Counted from the first letter of the stretch, positions 46,177 through 56,104 are shown. The stretch: DNA of 64,000 bases from Pontivivens insulae (GCF_900302495.1 NZ_OMKW01000002.1:124001-188000), one strand, 5' to 3'. The notes: generated by a model not told the origin, from the letters alone. Numbers and translations are program-made.

Positions 46177-47579
46177 GTCAGCATCTCCACCGGAGGCTGC
46201 GCCAGAACGCGGTCAATGCGACGCAAGCAGTCCTCATAGACCGCATCGCTCAACCCCATACCCAGTGCGATCCGCACCTTATTCGGAACGTCGTGACCTG
46301 GCAGGACATAGGCTCCGGCTGTCGCAATTCGGATATGCTCATCCCGGCAGGCCCTGTCGAATGAGGCGACATGCCAGTCTTCGGGCAGCTCCAACCAACA
46401 GAAATTTGCGCCTTTTGCCGTTCGAATGCCCCAGCGCCCCAGCCACTTGCGGGTCATCGCAATGCGGGCGTCCAGATGCTCGCTGGCTTTCTTTCGAATG
46501 TCGTCAGCCTCGCCAGAGCGGATGAGCTGCGTCACGCTCTGACCGATCAGGGATGAAACGCGATAGTTCATCGCCTGCACAATCCCTTGGCCCACGGCGC
46601 CGCGGCCCGGCGGCGTGACGAGCACTCCGAAGCGAAGGCCTGCGGCCACACATTTTGACAGCGAGGTCGCGTACCATGTCCGCTCCGGGCAGAAGGACGG
46701 GAAACTTGGCGGGCGTTCTTCCATCAGCCAGCCATAGACGTCGTCTTCGACGATCTGAAGATCATGGGTGCGGGCAATGTCTGCGATGGCTTGCCGGCGC
46801 GCCTCACTCATCGTGATGAGGGTTGGATTGTGCAGGTTGGCAGTGACGAGGATTGCCTGAGGCCGTGCGATGCGGCAGGCCTCCTCAATCGCGACGGGGT
46901 TCAATCCATCATTGTCACTCGCAACCGGGTACAATTCCACCCCGGCCAGCTTTGCCGCCTGTTGGAAGCCGGGATAGACCAGTTCTGATACAAGCATCAC
47001 AGGATGCTGACCTGACAGGCTTGCCATCATTGCAATCAACACAGCCTGTTGCGTGCCGTAGGTCGGAATGACGTCTGCCGCAGCGCCGGGCACGCCCCCG
47101 GAATGCAGCCAATCGCTCATCGTTTCGCGAACGCTCAGATCATTGGCGGCGCGGGTGTAGTCGTCGAGCACTGTGGCTCCGCTTTCCATGGCACGGCGGA
47201 TGGCAGCCTCAATGATGCCTTCCTGTCCGATCATGGGGGAGCGGGAGTTGCGAAGGTCGATCTCGTCCTGCCCGGCCTGAAAAGTAAGTGGATGCAAGGG
47301 GATAAGCCGCCCTGTTTCCCGCCGGTCCCGCACGAAAGTGCCCTGACCGACATTTGCGCGCAGGGCACCCGCATCCGTCGCTTCGCGATAGGCTCGCGCG
47401 ACTGTTCCCGGTGTCACACCGATTTCCCAGGCCATTTCCCGGACGGGCGGAAGTTTCACACCCGGTGCGAGCGCCCCGGTACGGATCGCGTCATCAATCG
47501 CTCCGGCGAGGGCGCGATATTTCGGTCCAGGCTGCTCTTCCAGAGGAGGGACCCAGCTTGTGTCAAATCTTGTGCCCAT
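46173..47579 (-). CDS. MocR-family PLP-dependent transcriptional regulator
   Basis: 468 residues from ATG 47579. The N-terminal GntR-type winged helix reads YRALAGAIDDAIRTGALAPG then KLPPVREMAWEIGVTPGTVA. An aminotransferase-like effector domain follows, with the PLP lysine in WYATSLSKCVAAGLRFG. It probably senses an amino acid or amine via PLP and regulates its downstream exporter and itself. Two GAYACAATG-type direct repeats lie upstream, 32 bp apart. Confidence 0.9.
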   Translation of the reverse strand: MGTRFDTSWVPPLEEQPGPKYRALAGAIDDAIRTGALAPGVKLPPVREMAWEIGVTPGTVARAYREATDAGALRANVGQGTFVRDRRETGRLIPLHPLTFQAGQDEIDLRNSRSPMIGQEGIIEAAIRRAMESGATVLDDYTRAANDLSVRETMSDWLHSGGVPGAAADVIPTYGTQQAVLIAMMASLSGQHPVMLVSELVYPGFQQAAKLAGVELYPVASDNDGLNPVAIEEACRIARPQAILVTANLHNPTLITMSEARRQAIADIARTHDLQIVEDDVYGWLMEERPPSFPSFCPERTWYATSLSKCVAAGLRFGVLVTPPGRGAVGQGIVQAMNYRVSSLIGQSVTQLIRSGEADDIRKKASEHLDARIAMTRKWLGRWGIRTAKGANFCWLELPEDWHVASFDRACRDEHIRIATAGAYVLPGHDVPNKVRIALGMGLSDAVYEDCLRRIDRVLAQPPVEMLT

Positions 47580-47630
47580 GACAAAACTCCAATGGCAATC
47601 CGGATGTCGTGTTTGTATGCCTATCAGGGC

Positions 47631-47671
47631 GACACAATGGCGCACAAATAGGTTTTTGTAGTGATACAATG
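47631..47671. promoter_or_regulatory. Direct repeats between mocR and the DUF1127 gene
   Basis: GACACAATG (47631-47639) and GATACAATG (47663-47671), about three helical turns apart. The second also forms the palindrome TTGTA-gtga-TACAA and looks like a -10 box (TACAAT) for the divergent DUF1127 gene. MocR regulators often bind direct repeats, so this is a candidate operator. Confidence 0.4.
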
Positions 47672-47679
47672 CGGAGGAC

Positions 47680-47880
47680 ATGATGCAGATCACCCTGACC
47701 CTCACCCTTCCCGATCTCCCCAAGCGGGGCGTCGCAGCATTGCTCAAGACATGGACTGTGCGTGCGCGCTCTCGCCGTCATCTGGCGCGATTGGAGCCTC
47801 ATATTCTGCGCGACATCGGTCTGACCGATTTTGAGGCGCGAACGGAAGCGCAGCGGCCCTTCTGGTTTGAACAGCGATAA
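47680..47880 (+). CDS. DUF1127-family small protein
   Basis: 66 residues from ATG 47680 (a second ATG follows at once; GGAGG precedes both). The C-terminal RHLARLEPHILRDIGLTDFE is the DUF1127 signature. Such short proteins modulate RNA turnover, phosphate or stress responses in alphaproteobacteria. Divergent from mocR, followed by a terminator. Confidence 0.85.
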   Translation: MMQITLTLTLPDLPKRGVAALLKTWTVRARSRRHLARLEPHILRDIGLTDFEARTEAQRPFWFEQR

Positions 47881-47912
47881 CCATCCCTCTTCCCGATTGA
47901 TGGTTAGACTTG

Positions 47913-47945
47913 CCCCGCCGCCTTTCGTGCTGCGGGGTCTTTTTC
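47913..47945 (+). terminator. Rho-independent terminator of the DUF1127 gene
   Basis: Arms CCCCGC and GCGGGG, with partial inner pairing, followed by TCTTTTTC. Confidence 0.8.
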
Positions 47946-48044
47946 GTCTCTAGTCCAAACATTCAAGGTTTCGCGGAGTTTCCGTTTGGAAACGCGCGCG
48001 CGACCCTCGGTGGCGCGAAACCGACATTTTCCCGGTTGACCCTT

Positions 48045-48133
48045 CCCGCATGCGCTCATAGCAAGGCTGCGGGCAGGTCGTCGGGTTAAGGGCGAGCGGC
48101 GGCAGGCTCAGCAATTTCGCCCCGACGATGGAG
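48045..48133 (+). ncRNA. Candidate serC leader RNA (structured 5' UTR)
   Basis: Two nested structures precede serC. Stem 1 pairs CCCGCA (48045-48050) with TGCGGG (48068-48073). Stem 2 pairs TCGTCGGG (48078-48085) with CCCGACGA (48121-48128), and the Shine-Dalgarno GGAG (48130-48133) follows at once. This is the position and style of the alphaproteobacterial serC leader motif; the ligand of that element is not known to me. Switching stem 2 could control access to the ribosome site. Family membership is inferred from context and structure only. Confidence 0.5.
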
Positions 48134-48139
48134 CCGTCC

Positions 48140-49306
48140 ATGAGCCTCCCACAAACGCCGCAGGTGAAGCCTGCGCGTCCCGAATTTTCTTCCGGTCCCT
48201 GTCCCAAGCGCCCCGGCTGGTCTGCCGAAGCTGTCGCGAGCCGCTATTTCGCAGGCCGCTCACACCGCGCTGCTGGACCAAAGGCACAGATTGCCGACGT
48301 GATCACCAAGATGGCCGATCTGCTGGATGTGCCGGTGGGTTACCGCGTCGGCATCGTTCCCGCGTCCGACACAGGCGCCTATGAGATGGCCATGTGGTCC
48401 ATGCTGGGTGCGCGCCCGGTCGACATGCTTGTGTGGGAAAGCTTCGGCAAGGGCTGGGCAACAGATGCGACCAAGCAGCTGAAGCTTGATGATTGTCACG
48501 TGATCGAAGCCGCTTATGGTGAGCTGCCTGATTTCACCCAAGTCCGCATGGATGCTGACATTTGCTTCACGCAGAATGGCACGACCTCTGGCGCGCGCAT
48601 TCCGAATTTTGACTGGATCGCCGCGGATCGCGAGGGTCTCACCTTCGTTGATGCGACCTCGGCTGTTTTTGCGCAGCCTGTCGACTGGGCCAAGGTCGAT
48701 GTGCTCACGTTTTCCTGGCAGAAGGTGCTGGGCGGGGAGGGGGCGCATGGCGTGCTGATCCTGTCTCCGCGTGCAGTGGAGCGGCTTGAGAGCTACACGC
48801 CAGATCGCCCGTTGCCCAAGATCTTCCGCATGACCAAAGGCGGCAAGTTGATCGAGGGTATTTTCACCGGTGCGACGATCAACACGCCGTCCATGTGGGC
48901 GATTGCGGACGCGGCTGACGCTCTGAACTGGATTGAAGAAATTGGTGGCAGCGCCAAGGCCATGGAGCGTGCAAATGCCAATGCGGCGGCGCTGCAAGGT
49001 TGGGTCGACGCAACGGATTGGGTCGAGAACCTGGTGCCGAATGCGGCGGAGCGGTCAAACACCTCTGTCTGCCTCAAGATCGTGGACCCTGCGATTGCTG
49101 CGCTCGACGACGATGCACAGAAAGCCTTCGTGAAGAAGATGGTTAAGCTGCTGGACGCTGAAGATGTGGCGTACGACATCAACGGCTACCGCGATGCCCC
49201 GGCTGGCTTGCGCATCTGGTGTGGAGCGACCGTGGACACTGCCGATATCGAGGCGCTGACCCCCTGGCTCGACCATGCATTCGCCGTCGCGAAGGCGGAC
49301 CTCTAA
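48140..49306 (+). CDS. serC: Phosphoserine aminotransferase
   Basis: 388 residues from ATG 48140 (GGAG 6 nt upstream); ATG 48128 lies inside the leader stem and is less likely. The sequence starts with [19 protein letters not shown]. The PLP lysine is in [16 protein letters not shown]. Transfers an amino group from glutamate to 3-phosphohydroxypyruvate. First gene of the serC-serA unit. Confidence 0.95.
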   Translation: MSLPQTPQVKPARPEFSSGPCPKRPGWSAEAVASRYFAGRSHRAAGPKAQIADVITKMADLLDVPVGYRVGIVPASDTGAYEMAMWSMLGARPVDMLVWESFGKGWATDATKQLKLDDCHVIEAAYGELPDFTQVRMDADICFTQNGTTSGARIPNFDWIAADREGLTFVDATSAVFAQPVDWAKVDVLTFSWQKVLGGEGAHGVLILSPRAVERLESYTPDRPLPKIFRMTKGGKLIEGIFTGATINTPSMWAIADAADALNWIEEIGGSAKAMERANANAAALQGWVDATDWVENLVPNAAERSNTSVCLKIVDPAIAALDDDAQKAFVKKMVKLLDAEDVAYDINGYRDAPAGLRIWCGATVDTADIEALTPWLDHAFAVAKADL

Positions 49307-49308
49307 GC

Positions 49309-49335
49309 GCAACACGCCCCGGACGTGATCCTGGG
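49309..49335 (+). repeat. Hairpin repeat family B, copy 2
   Basis: GCAACACGCCCCGGACGTGA then TCCTGGGC, 3 bp after the serC stop. Shares most positions with copy 1 at 24902. Confidence 0.7.
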
Positions 49336-49380
49336 CTGCGTTGAACAGAGCGCTCCCGGCTCAAGGCCGGAACATCCCAA

Positions 49381-49407
49381 AACACGCTCCGGACGTCGAT
49401 CCGGGGC
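49381..49407 (+). repeat. Hairpin repeat family B, copy 3
   Basis: AACACGCTCCGGACGTCGAT then CCGGGGC, within 50 bp of copy 2 and in the same direction; the region between serC and serA is therefore a small cluster of this element. Confidence 0.65.
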
Positions 49408-49460
49408 CGCCCCAATCATACCGATCCCGGAAGTAGGCCGGGAAACCGAAGGACAACAAC

Positions 49461-51056
49461 ATGCCTAAAGTTCTTATCTCCGACAAGCTCTCGGAAGCCG
49501 CCGTTCAGATTTTCAAGGAAAACGGCGTTGAGGTCGATTTCCAGCCCGGTCTTGGAAAGGATCCGGCGAAGCTCGCGGAAATCATCGGTGACTATGATGG
49601 CCTTGCCATTCGTTCGGCTACGAAAGCCACGGCGGACCTGATTGCAAAAGCCGACAATCTGAAGGTCATTGGCCGCGCCGGTATCGGTGTGGACAACGTC
49701 GATTTGCCAGCGGCGTCCGCTAAGGGCATCGTCGTGATGAACACGCCCTTCGGAAATTCGATCACCACCGCAGAGCACGCCATCGCGATGATGTTCGCGG
49801 TTGCCCGTCAGATCCCGGAAGCCGACGCCTCCACCCGTGCGGGCAAGTGGGAGAAGTCGAAGTTCATGGGTGCGGAAATCACCCGTAAGACCCTCGGTCT
49901 GATCGGTTGCGGCAATATCGGGTCCATCGTGGCCGATCGCGCGCTTGGCCTGAAGATGAAGGTTGTCGCCTTCGACCCGTTCCTGTCGACGGAACGTGCA
50001 GCCAAGCTGGGTGTCACGAAAGTCGAGACGATTGAAGAGCTGCTGCCCGTCGCCGATTTCGTGACGTTGCATCTGCCCAAGACGGAAAAAACCGCCAATC
50101 TGCTGAACGCTGAACGTGTGAAGTTGATGAAAAAGGGCGCCCGTCTCGTGAACTGCGCACGCGGTGGTCTGGTCGATGAACAGGCCGTGGCTGACGCCTT
50201 GAAGGCCGGCGATCTGGCCGGTGCCGCGTTCGACGTCTTCGCGGTTGAGCCTGCGACGGAAAACCCACTTTTCGACGCGCCCAACGTTGTCTGCACGCCG
50301 CATCTTGGTGCGGCCACGACCGAAGCGCAGGAAAATGTTGCGCTGCAAGTGGCTGAGCAGATGAGCGACTATCTGATGAAGGGCGCAATCTCTAACGCGA
50401 TCAACGCACCGTCCGTCACGGCGGAGGAAGCACCGATCCTGAAGCCGTGGATCGAGCTGTCCGAGATGCTGGGCGGTTTCGCGGGTCAGGTGACAGAGAG
50501 TGCGATCACCGAGATTGAGATCGAGTTCGTCGGCAAGGTCGGTAAGCTGAACCTGACCCCGCTCGTCTCGGCCCTCACCGCCAGCCTGATGAAGCCGCTG
50601 GTCGGTGAAGGCGGCGTCAACATGGTCTCTGCCCCCATCGTGGCGCGGGAGCGTGGCGTGAAGATCACCGAGACGCGCAAGGATGAGCAGGGGGCCTATG
50701 GCTCCTATATCCGCCTGATCGTCACGACGGAGAGCCAGACGCGCTCTGTCGCGGGAACCGTCTTCTCGGACAACAAGCCGCGTTTCATCCAGATCAAGGG
50801 GATCGGGCTGGAGGCTGAGCCACAGCGCTTCATGCTCTACACCACCAACACTGATGAGCCGGGATATATTGGTGCGCTGGGCATGAAGCTGGGCGATCTC
50901 GATGTGAACATCGCGACCTTTGCGCTCGGCCGTGCGGCCAAGGATGGTGAGGCAATTGCTCTTCTGGGGGTGGATGCTGAGTTGTCTGACGAGACCGTTG
51001 CCCAGATCGCGGCCCTGCCACAGGTGACACAGGCCAAGGCGCTGCGCTTCAACTAA
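49461..51056 (+). CDS. serA: D-3-phosphoglycerate dehydrogenase
   Basis: 531 residues. NAD-binding GLIGCGNIGSIVADRALGLK, the catalytic Arg/Glu/His set in NCARGGLVDEQAV and CTPHLGAATTEAQ, then the allosteric ASB domain and a C-terminal ACT domain (LYTTNTDEPGYIGALGMKLG) that typically binds serine. First enzyme of serine synthesis, paired with serC. The ACT domain predicts feedback inhibition. Confidence 0.96.
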   Translation: MPKVLISDKLSEAAVQIFKENGVEVDFQPGLGKDPAKLAEIIGDYDGLAIRSATKATADLIAKADNLKVIGRAGIGVDNVDLPAASAKGIVVMNTPFGNSITTAEHAIAMMFAVARQIPEADASTRAGKWEKSKFMGAEITRKTLGLIGCGNIGSIVADRALGLKMKVVAFDPFLSTERAAKLGVTKVETIEELLPVADFVTLHLPKTEKTANLLNAERVKLMKKGARLVNCARGGLVDEQAVADALKAGDLAGAAFDVFAVEPATENPLFDAPNVVCTPHLGAATTEAQENVALQVAEQMSDYLMKGAISNAINAPSVTAEEAPILKPWIELSEMLGGFAGQVTESAITEIEIEFVGKVGKLNLTPLVSALTASLMKPLVGEGGVNMVSAPIVARERGVKITETRKDEQGAYGSYIRLIVTTESQTRSVAGTVFSDNKPRFIQIKGIGLEAEPQRFMLYTTNTDEPGYIGALGMKLGDLDVNIATFALGRAAKDGEAIALLGVDAELSDETVAQIAALPQVTQAKALRFN

Positions 51057-51080
51057 GCCATATAAGTCTGAAAATTTTAA

Positions 51081-51112
51081 CGCCCCGGTGGATCACCCGC
51101 CGGGGCGTTTTT
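51081..51112 (+). terminator. Rho-independent terminator of serA
   Basis: Perfect 8-bp stem CGCCCCGG / CCGGGGCG, then TTTTT. Confidence 0.9.
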
Positions 51113-51300
51113 GCGGCTTTCAGTGTTTTATGTTGGCATTCTGGTCGCATTCACGCCCACACTCCACGCGAAAGAGGTTGAACGGTTCGAGAGAGCGATT
51201 GCCACGGTCGACTGATCTCTCAAAGCTATCGCTACGTTTGAAAAGGCGTTGTCTTGCATTTGCAGGATCTGCTGCAAGAAAGACGGATGTTGAATTGCGC

Positions 51301-51333
51301 AAAAAGAAAGCCACCCCGGCTTGGAGTGGCTTT
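51301..51333 (-). terminator. Rho-independent terminator of the FKBP gene
   Basis: Perfect 8-bp stem AAAGCCAC (51307-51314) / GTGGCTTT (51326-51333). Read on the minus strand it is followed by CTTTTT. Confidence 0.8.
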
Positions 51334-51405
51334 CAAATGTCAGCGTCGGGAAACCCTTGGCTCACAGGGGTGTGCCATACCAACGGCACGCGCTGGTGAA
51401 AGGTT

Positions 51406-51852
51406 TCACTCCTGCGATTTATTGAGGTCGACGATTTCCCACTCATAGGTCAGGTTCTTCCCGGCCAGCGGGTGATTTCCATCCAGCACGACCTTGCCGT
51501 CGGCGTCATTCAGCACCGTGAAAATGACGAACTTGCCGTTCGGCCTGCGCCCCCGAATCTTCTGACCCTGTTCCAGCGGGCCATCGCCCGGCAGTTGGTC
51601 ACGATCAACGATTGTGATCTTGTTTGAGTCAAACTCCCCGAACCCTTCCTCCGCAGTCAGTGTGACCGTATCGCGGTCCCCGACAGCACGTCCGGCGAGC
51701 CGCTTGTCGAGGCCGGGCACGACCTCCCCCTTGCCCAGGGTGAATTTGACAGGGTCCTTACCGACAGAACTGTCGAACTGTTTCCCGTCCTCCAGCTTGC
51801 CGGTGTAGTGCAGGGCGATCTTGTCCCCCGGTGCGGCCTTCTCGTCGCTCAT
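51406..51852 (-). CDS. FKBP-type peptidyl-prolyl cis-trans isomerase
   Basis: 148 residues from ATG 51852. The FKBP pattern is ALHYTGKLEDGKQFDSSVG then FTLGKGEVVPGLDKRLAGRAVGD. The insert-in-flap (IF-like) region around DRDQLPGDG-PLEQGQKI resembles SlyD-type proteins, although the His-rich tail is missing. Folds proteins by proline isomerisation. Confidence 0.88.
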   Translation of the reverse strand: MSDEKAAPGDKIALHYTGKLEDGKQFDSSVGKDPVKFTLGKGEVVPGLDKRLAGRAVGDRDTVTLTAEEGFGEFDSNKITIVDRDQLPGDGPLEQGQKIRGRRPNGKFVIFTVLNDADGKVVLDGNHPLAGKNLTYEWEIVDLNKSQE

Positions 51853-51930
51853 CGGCCCGTTCCCCCGAATTGATGTCTCTCTCCAAGGATGGGAGGATAG
51901 CTGCCGGAGTCCGTCTTGGAAATGTTGGAT

Positions 51931-51963
51931 GCCTCCGGCGGGGATATTTTTGCCAAGAAGAAG
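51931..51963 (+). repeat. Repeat family A, copy 4
   Basis: GCCTCCGGCGGGGATATTTT then TGCCAAGAAGAAG. It lies between two minus-strand genes (FKBP and rmuC) but in plus orientation, so it does not follow the gene direction as copies 1-3 do. Confidence 0.85.
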
Positions 51964-51974
51964 GCGAAATGCAC

Positions 51975-53447
51975 TCAATCCTCGGACCGCAACTCCGGTG
52001 CGGTCAGCTGACGGACATCGGCATCCAGCGGGTCGAGCGTGCCGATCTGATCGCCGCTTGGCGCGATGGACAGGCCTTCAAATTTGCGGGCCTGTGGCAG
52101 CACACGCGCCTCGGTCGTGGCAACGGTCGCATTATAGTCGCGCACGGTGTTGCTGATCGACTTGCCAAGCTTTTCGAGCTTTTCGCCAAGTCCGCTGAGC
52201 CGCTTATAGAGTTCCTGTGCAAGATCGGTTGCGGCCTGTGCGTTCTCACTCATCCGTTCCTGCTGCCAGCCATAGGCAACTGATTTCAGCAGGGCGATCA
52301 GGGTGGTTGGCGTCGCGACAATCACCTTGCTGCGGATGGCATCCTCAAACAGTGTCGGATCCTCGCTGAGCGCTGCGGAATAGAAGGCCTCGCCAGGTAT
52401 GAACATGACCACGAAATCAGGGGAGCCTGCGACCACGTCGAAATAGCTCTTTTGGGCCAAGCCCTTCATTTGAGCACGCAGCTGGCGGGCGTGATGGGCG
52501 AGTGAGGCGGCCTTGTCCGGTCCATCTTCCAGTCCAGCCGCGGTCAGGAAGGCGTCAAGCGGGGTCTTTGCATCAATGACGATGCGTTTGCCGCCGGGCA
52601 GGTTGACCGTCGCATCCGGGCGCAACCGTCCTTTGTCCGTCGCGACGGATTGTTCCATATGGAAATCGACATGATCGACCATGCCTGCCATTTCAACCAC
52701 TTGCCGAAGCTGAAATTCCCCCCAGTTGCCCCGCGTCTTGGGCGCCCGCAGCGCGGTGACGAGGCGATTGGTTTCGCTGGTCAGCCTTGCCTGTCCCTCT
52801 GCCAATGAGGTCACTTGCTGTCGGATCGTCGCATAGGCGTTTTCGCGTGCTTTCTCCAGTTCGCGGGTTTGTGCCTCGAACTTACCGAGATTTTCCTTGA
52901 TGGGTTGAAGCAAGGTGGAAATGTCGGCCTGACGCTTCCCAAGATCCGCATCCGCCGCCTGTTTGTGCTTTTCAAAGCGCTCGGTAACAGCATTCAAGAA
53001 CCGGTCGGCATTCCCATCGAGCGCCTTGCGCGCCAGTGTGTCGAATTGAGTCTCGAGCATTTTTTGTGCGCCGCGCAGCTCCTCTACCCTTGCGGTGTGG
53101 TTTTCCCGCTCGGATTTCAAAGAGGCGGAAAGGGCCGCGACGGTTTGCTGTGCGTCGGCCAGTGCTTCTTCCCGCTCGTTGAGCCGGTCACGGTAATCCT
53201 CTGCAAGCGCGGCGCGCTCTGTCATTTGGGCCAACTCTATCTGCTGGGTCTGTCTCGCGGCGGCCTCAGTCGCTGCGGCGTCGCGATGCGCGGCGGATTC
53301 GGCATGCAGTTGGGTGATCTGGGCGCGCAGGGCCCGCACTGTCGCGATCCCACGCAGCATCCAGCCAAGCGCCAGAGCGAGCAGCGCGATCACCCACCAC
53401 TCTGTCAGAATCGGATATTGGGCAAGCAGCGCCGCGATCTGGTCCAT
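51975..53447 (-). CDS. rmuC: DNA recombination protein RmuC homologue
   Basis: 490 residues from ATG 53447; AAGGAG 6 nt upstream decides the start. One N-terminal membrane helix ([18 protein letters not shown]), then a long coiled coil (about 40-220), then the RmuC nuclease-like core with [18 protein letters not shown] and [20 protein letters not shown] and KTPLDAFL. Role in limiting DNA rearrangements is known from E. coli. Confidence 0.92.
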   Translation of the reverse strand: MDQIAALLAQYPILTEWWVIALLALALGWMLRGIATVRALRAQITQLHAESAAHRDAAATEAAARQTQQIELAQMTERAALAEDYRDRLNEREEALADAQQTVAALSASLKSERENHTARVEELRGAQKMLETQFDTLARKALDGNADRFLNAVTERFEKHKQAADADLGKRQADISTLLQPIKENLGKFEAQTRELEKARENAYATIRQQVTSLAEGQARLTSETNRLVTALRAPKTRGNWGEFQLRQVVEMAGMVDHVDFHMEQSVATDKGRLRPDATVNLPGGKRIVIDAKTPLDAFLTAAGLEDGPDKAASLAHHARQLRAQMKGLAQKSYFDVVAGSPDFVVMFIPGEAFYSAALSEDPTLFEDAIRSKVIVATPTTLIALLKSVAYGWQQERMSENAQAATDLAQELYKRLSGLGEKLEKLGKSISNTVRDYNATVATTEARVLPQARKFEGLSIAPSGDQIGTLDPLDADVRQLTAPELRSED

Positions 53448-53564
53448 GGAATACTCCTTTGGTGGGACCATAGCGTGAACGTTGCCCCGCGTCCCGACGA
53501 TTTTGAGGTTTCGCGCACGAAACCAGACGGCTATACCGCCTGCGGACCAATCGAGGAGAGATCT

Positions 53565-54857
53565 ATGGCCAATGTCGTCGTGATGGGTGCCCAGTGGGGT
53601 GATGAGGGCAAGGGCAAGATCGTCGATTGGCTGTCTGAACGGGCAGATGTCATCGCCCGGTTCCAGGGTGGTCACAATGCTGGGCATACCCTTGTGATTG
53701 ACGGCAACGTTTTCAAGCTGTCGCTTCTGCCATCGGGCATCTTGCGTGAAGGCAAGCTGGGTGTGATTGGCAATGGCGTCGTACTCGACCCTTGGGCGCT
53801 GAAGGGCGAGATTGAAAAGATCGAGGGGCAGGGCGTTTCCGTCGGCACGCACAACTTGATGATCGCGGAAAACACGCCGTTGATCCTGCCGGTGCATCAG
53901 GACCTCGACAAAATGCGGGAAGAGGCCGCAGGCAAAGCCAAGATCGGGACGACCGGTCGTGGCATCGGCCCGGCCTATGAGGACAAGGTTGGCCGCCGCA
54001 CGGTCCGTGTTGCGGATCTGGCGGATGAAGAGACGTTGGACGCGCGCCTTGACCGACTGCTCGCCCATCACGATGCGCTGCGGACCGGGCTGGGGGCTGA
54101 GGCCATTGATCGCGCGGCCCTCAAAGCCAAGCTGATGGAAATTGCGCCTTTCATTCTGCAATTCGCGGCCCCTGTTTGGAAGGTGTTGGCGGAGAAGCGA
54201 AAGGCGGGCAAACGTATTCTCTTTGAGGGGGCGCAAGGTGCGCTGCTCGACATCGACTTTGGGACCTATCCTTACGTGACCTCGTCGAACACGATGGCCG
54301 GTATGGCCTCCACCGGGACGGGTATGGGGCCGGGCGGGATCGGGTTTGTTCTGGGGATTGTGAAGGCTTACACCACCCGCGTGGGTGAGGGACCCTTCCC
54401 GTGTGAATTGGACGACGAGATCGGGCATCACCTGGCAACGGTCGGACATGAAAAGGGCACCGTCACCGGACGTGACCGCCGCTGCGGCTGGTTTGATGCC
54501 GTGCTTGTACGTCAGACCTGCACCGTTGGAGGTGTGACCGGGATCGCGCTGACCAAGCTCGATGTTCTCGACGGCCTCGATGAGCTGAAGATCTGTACTG
54601 GTTATATGCTCGACGGGCAGAAGATTGATCATTTGCCGACGGCAGCAGCTCAACAGGCACGGGTTGAACCGATTTACGAGACGATGCCGGGCTGGACGGG
54701 GTCGACGGGCGGTGCCCGCTCCTGGGCCGAGCTACCGGCGGAGGCGATCAAATATGTTCGGCGGATTGAAGAGTTGATTGGCTGCCCGGTGGCCCTTTTG
54801 TCCACATCGCCAGAGCGGGATGATACGATCCTTGTCACCGACCCCTTCTCGGATTGA
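53565..54857 (+). CDS. purA: Adenylosuccinate synthetase
   Basis: 430 residues. GTP-binding start [23 protein letters not shown] site [14 protein letters not shown], and [18 protein letters not shown]. First committed step from IMP to AMP. GAGGAG precedes the ATG. It is divergent from rmuC. Confidence 0.96.
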   Translation: MANVVVMGAQWGDEGKGKIVDWLSERADVIARFQGGHNAGHTLVIDGNVFKLSLLPSGILREGKLGVIGNGVVLDPWALKGEIEKIEGQGVSVGTHNLMIAENTPLILPVHQDLDKMREEAAGKAKIGTTGRGIGPAYEDKVGRRTVRVADLADEETLDARLDRLLAHHDALRTGLGAEAIDRAALKAKLMEIAPFILQFAAPVWKVLAEKRKAGKRILFEGAQGALLDIDFGTYPYVTSSNTMAGMASTGTGMGPGGIGFVLGIVKAYTTRVGEGPFPCELDDEIGHHLATVGHEKGTVTGRDRRCGWFDAVLVRQTCTVGGVTGIALTKLDVLDGLDELKICTGYMLDGQKIDHLPTAAAQQARVEPIYETMPGWTGSTGGARSWAELPAEAIKYVRRIEELIGCPVALLSTSPERDDTILVTDPFSD

Positions 54858-54871
54858 TTAAAGACGGGTGG

Positions 54872-54894
54872 CGCCCCGGTGTTCGTCCGGGGCG
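54872..54894. terminator. Bidirectional hairpin between purA and the DUF6456 gene
   Basis: Perfect 8-bp stem CGCCCCGG / CCGGGGCG around tgttcgt, between two convergent genes. There is no U-tract. Confidence 0.65.
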
Positions 54895-54906
54895 TCGCCT
54901 CAGCTA

Positions 54907-55998
54907 CTATGCGGCGCGCAGCCCATAATGCTTTGCCAGCCGGGCAAGTGCGATCTTCAGGACCACCTTTCCTGAGCGGGCGGACCACCCCATACGCCGC
55001 TCGGCCGTTTCCAACCCTTCCAGAAAACAGCAGCACCGCATCGCGATGTCGGCTAGGCCGGGGCCAAGGGCCGAAAAGGCATTGGTAACACGGTCACGCG
55101 CATCCTGTGGCCCGGCCATGCGGTCTCCGGCAATGCCTGTCCCATGGTCGGAGGGAACAAGAAACCGTTCCCAGTTTTGGGCCACTTTCGGTCCCATCTG
55201 GGCGCGCTCGAACTCCTCCCGCAGCCGCTCGCCAGCTTCCAGTTCTTCTGGTGCGAGGAACGGTCGCCCGGACTTGTCTTTTCTGCGGGCAAGGGCAGCG
55301 AGTGGGCTTTCAGCGAGGTTGACGCGGATGGGCAGGGGTCCGTCCTGCCCCATTACGTTCCGCGTGCCTTCAACCTGATGTTGAGCAGCAAAGGGTGTCG
55401 AGGCGTGTTCATCACGCTTCGCGGCCTGATCCGCTGCGAGGATACGAGCAAGCGCCGAGGCCCCGGCAGTGGTGAGCGTATACCGCATTACTTTCCCACT
55501 TGCTGCGACCGAGATCCAGTCGCGCAGCAAGAACGCTTCAGCCACGATTGTTGGGCATGTCGCAGTTCGGGTCAGCTGACCGGCATTACCCTTGCGAAAG
55601 ATGACGGCCTTTTCCATTCCGCGCGTGACGGCGAGGAATGCGCCTTTTTCAGAGAGGCGGCGCAGGATGCGGCGGGCCTCACGCTCAACTTGGCTGTCGG
55701 TCAACGTATCGCGCGTCAGTGCTGCGGTGGTCATGGCGAGGATATCCTTTCCCCCCGTCTCAGCAGTGAGATCAGCCCGATCGAGTGATCGCGCGGCCCG
55801 GTCGAGGGCCGTGTCGAGCAATGGATCGTCTCGCAATCCCTCCACCTGTCGGGCTGCACGCGAGATTGTTGAGGCGTGACAGGCCAGTTTGGCGGCTAGG
55901 AACCTTAACGAAAGGCCCAGGCCAACATGGGCAAGGTAGAGCGAGAACCGACGTGACGCACAGAAAGACACGCCAGTGGATTTGGCTGAAAATTGCAT
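54907..55998 (-). CDS. DUF6456-domain helix-turn-helix protein
   Basis: 363 residues from ATG 55998. The N-terminal region (FLAAKLACHASTISRAARQVEG) looks like a helix-turn-helix. The C-terminal PLAALARRKDKSGRPFLAPE then ELEAGERLREEFERAQMGPK block is the DUF6456 signature of alphaproteobacteria. Probably a DNA-binding regulator, but its targets are unknown. Divergent from the DUF6477 gene at 56191. Confidence 0.8.
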   Translation of the reverse strand: MQFSAKSTGVSFCASRRFSLYLAHVGLGLSLRFLAAKLACHASTISRAARQVEGLRDDPLLDTALDRAARSLDRADLTAETGGKDILAMTTAALTRDTLTDSQVEREARRILRRLSEKGAFLAVTRGMEKAVIFRKGNAGQLTRTATCPTIVAEAFLLRDWISVAASGKVMRYTLTTAGASALARILAADQAAKRDEHASTPFAAQHQVEGTRNVMGQDGPLPIRVNLAESPLAALARRKDKSGRPFLAPEELEAGERLREEFERAQMGPKVAQNWERFLVPSDHGTGIAGDRMAGPQDARDRVTNAFSALGPGLADIAMRCCCFLEGLETAERRMGWSARSGKVVLKIALARLAKHYGLRAA

Positions 55999-56071
55999 AG
56001 AAACAGAGGCTTAAAAATGTATGGGGTTTGAAAAGTTGAAAAAGAAACCGCGATAATTGCGGCTTCATTAG

Positions 56072-56104
56072 GGTTAACGGGCGAATCTTTCACAAAGGTT
56101 AACG
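56072..56104. promoter_or_regulatory. GGTTAACG direct repeats between DUF6456 and DUF6477
   Basis: GGTTAACG at 56072-56079 and at 56097-56104, 25 bp apart. The core GTTAAC is a palindrome. TTAACC is also the half-site recognised by CtrA in alphaproteobacteria, so a CtrA site is possible but unproven. Confidence 0.45.

Larger units (their letters stand above)
51057..51405. other. 349-bp gap between serA and the FKBP gene
   Basis: The left end holds the serA terminator (51081-51112) and the right half a terminator for the minus-strand FKBP gene (51307-51333). The 190 bp between them are less GC-rich and show no convincing gene or RNA; short frames lack ribosome sites. Confidence 0.5.

Noticed and set aside
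51088-51399. Frame in the gap between serA and the FKBP gene
   Set aside because: It runs through the terminators and lacks a ribosome site.
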